NCBI GenBank assembly: GCA_023701135.1
Contig: JAMPXP010000006.1
Coordinates: 62,001-126,000, forward strand
Direction: 5' to 3'
Length of the DNA: 64,000 nt
Origin: Desulfobacula sp.
GTDB taxonomy: Bacteria; Desulfobacterota; Desulfobacteria; Desulfobacterales; Desulfobacteraceae
Part shown: positions 63,437 to 64,000 of the stretch, in pieces
Numbering within the stretch: the first letter of the stretch is position 1
Layout of the letters: each line of letters starts with the position of its first letter
Program-made: the position numbers and the translations under genes
Notes under the pieces: model-generated
What the model was told of the DNA's origin: nothing
What the model saw: the letters and a program-made list of their open reading frames with translations, nothing else
Database searches by the model: none

Positions 63437-64000
63437 ATGAAAGCGTTTTTTAAAGAAGTCATCCGGATCAATATGATGGAAAAAGCCCTTGAAAAGGAAA
63501 CCTCAGCCAAAGATCTTTTTGAACGGCTTAATTCAACCAAGACACCGGAATACTTCAACTGGGCCGATGAAATTTTTGAAGACCTTCATGTCCATACGAA
63601 TCCCGATAAAAAGGCCCTGATCTGGACGGACCTGGATACCCTCGAGGTCAAGACCTTTACCTATAAGGAAATGCTGCAAAAGGCCAACCAATTCATTAAT
63701 TTTCTATCGGTGTCAGGAGTAAAAAAAGGGGACAATCTCTATATGATGAGCCCTGTTCTGCCTGAAAACTGGTTTGCCTGCCTTGCCTGCATTAAGGCGG
63801 GCATCGTCATGGTGCCGACGGCCGTCACAATGACGCAAAGAGAGTTGGAATTCAGGTTTGAAACCTATCCGCCGGTGGCGATCCTGGCCGATGAGAAGGG
63901 CGCCTGCCTGATCGACAAGGCCCTTGAACAGACCGGCACCCCCCCCGGGGTCAAGCTGGTGCTGGGCCAAAAAGACGGGTGGATACCTTTTGAAGCAATC
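63437..64000 (+). CDS. AMP-binding acyl-CoA synthetase, 5' part only (cut by window end)
   Basis: The first 188 residues of an AMP-dependent synthetase/ligase. The frame runs open to the last base. It contains PDKKALIW, FTYKEMLQKANQFINFL, KGDNLYMMSPVLPENW and CIKAGIVMVPT, the usual N-terminal pattern of acetyl-, medium-chain- or benzoate-CoA ligases. The AMP-binding P-loop lies beyond the window, so the substrate cannot be assigned. AAGGAG lies 12 bases before ATG 63437, a rather long spacing. Confidence 0.88.
   Translation, partial: MKAFFKEVIRINMMEKALEKETSAKDLFERLNSTKTPEYFNWADEIFEDLHVHTNPDKKALIWTDLDTLEVKTFTYKEMLQKANQFINFLSVSGVKKGDNLYMMSPVLPENWFACLACIKAGIVMVPTAVTMTQRELEFRFETYPPVAILADEKGACLIDKALEQTGTPPGVKLVLGQKDGWIPFEAI

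Overview
The window reads as chromosome from a strictly anaerobic, sulfate-reducer-like member of the Desulfobacterota, most likely family Desulfobacteraceae. This is an inference from protein style: an orange-protein (ORP)-type cluster of MinD-like ATPases and NifX-like proteins, a CooC-type ATPase, abundant large sensor kinases, a DUF3426 protein, and moderately GC-rich codon use. No 16S rRNA or dsr gene is present to prove it. Coding density is very high, with about 66 protein genes, one tRNA and many 1-28 bp gene overlaps.

Layout. 0.1-7.8 kb: slyD, a Lon-family protease, a very large propeller-type sensor kinase and its small response regulator. 7.9-13.8 kb: one compact plus-strand operon (CooC-like ATPase, methyltransferase, AmrS-type radical SAM enzyme, UbiA-type prenyltransferase, CCA-adding-type enzyme, MFS transporter). 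13.8-20 kb: Cache-PAS sensor kinase, DUF89 protein, serB with a structured leader, GlcF-like Fe-S protein. 20-21.7 kb: queC-queE-queD. 21.7-24.2 kb: an AT-richer insertion carrying a KAP-family P-loop NTPase, next to repeats that look like a solo insertion-sequence end. 24.2-30.6 kb: flavin reductase, MBL hydrolase, tRNA-Met(CAU), DUF3426 protein, hpt, dnaJ-like gene, mnmG. 30.7-37.8 kb: radical SAM, ApbE, S4 and TrmH proteins, an unknown protein behind a FliA-like promoter, ferritin, a lipoprotein, an Old Yellow Enzyme, an enoyl-CoA hydratase.

38.0-42.7 kb is the most distinctive region. It is a nine-gene minus-strand cluster: NifU-type scaffold, pseudo-receiver, two ferredoxin-fused MinD ATPases, two NifX/ORP-like proteins, an FmdB-type zinc ribbon, a PocR-domain sensor and a small unknown protein. 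It sits behind a near-consensus sigma-54 promoter. 42.9-49.5 kb holds a partner-switching module (HDOD-SpoIIE phosphatase, RsbW-like kinase, GAF-SpoIIE phosphatase) beside an mla lipid-transport operon. The STAS protein of that operon carries an RsbV-like phosphorylation motif. 49.5-64 kb: PBP1A; hisI-hisG-aminotransferase-engB-era-HNH; a coiled-coil protein with a serine-recombinase-like tail; queF; two dihydrouridine synthases; a DUF1848 protein; a DHA2 exporter; an alpha/beta hydrolase; and the start of an acyl-CoA synthetase cut by the window end.

Functionally, the window combines tRNA modification (queDEC, queF, mnmG, two dus, TrmH, CCA), metal and Fe-S cofactor handling (the ORP cluster, CooC, ferritin, ApbE), envelope maintenance (mla, PBP1A) and signalling. 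No CRISPR array, prophage, rRNA operon or complete insertion sequence was seen.
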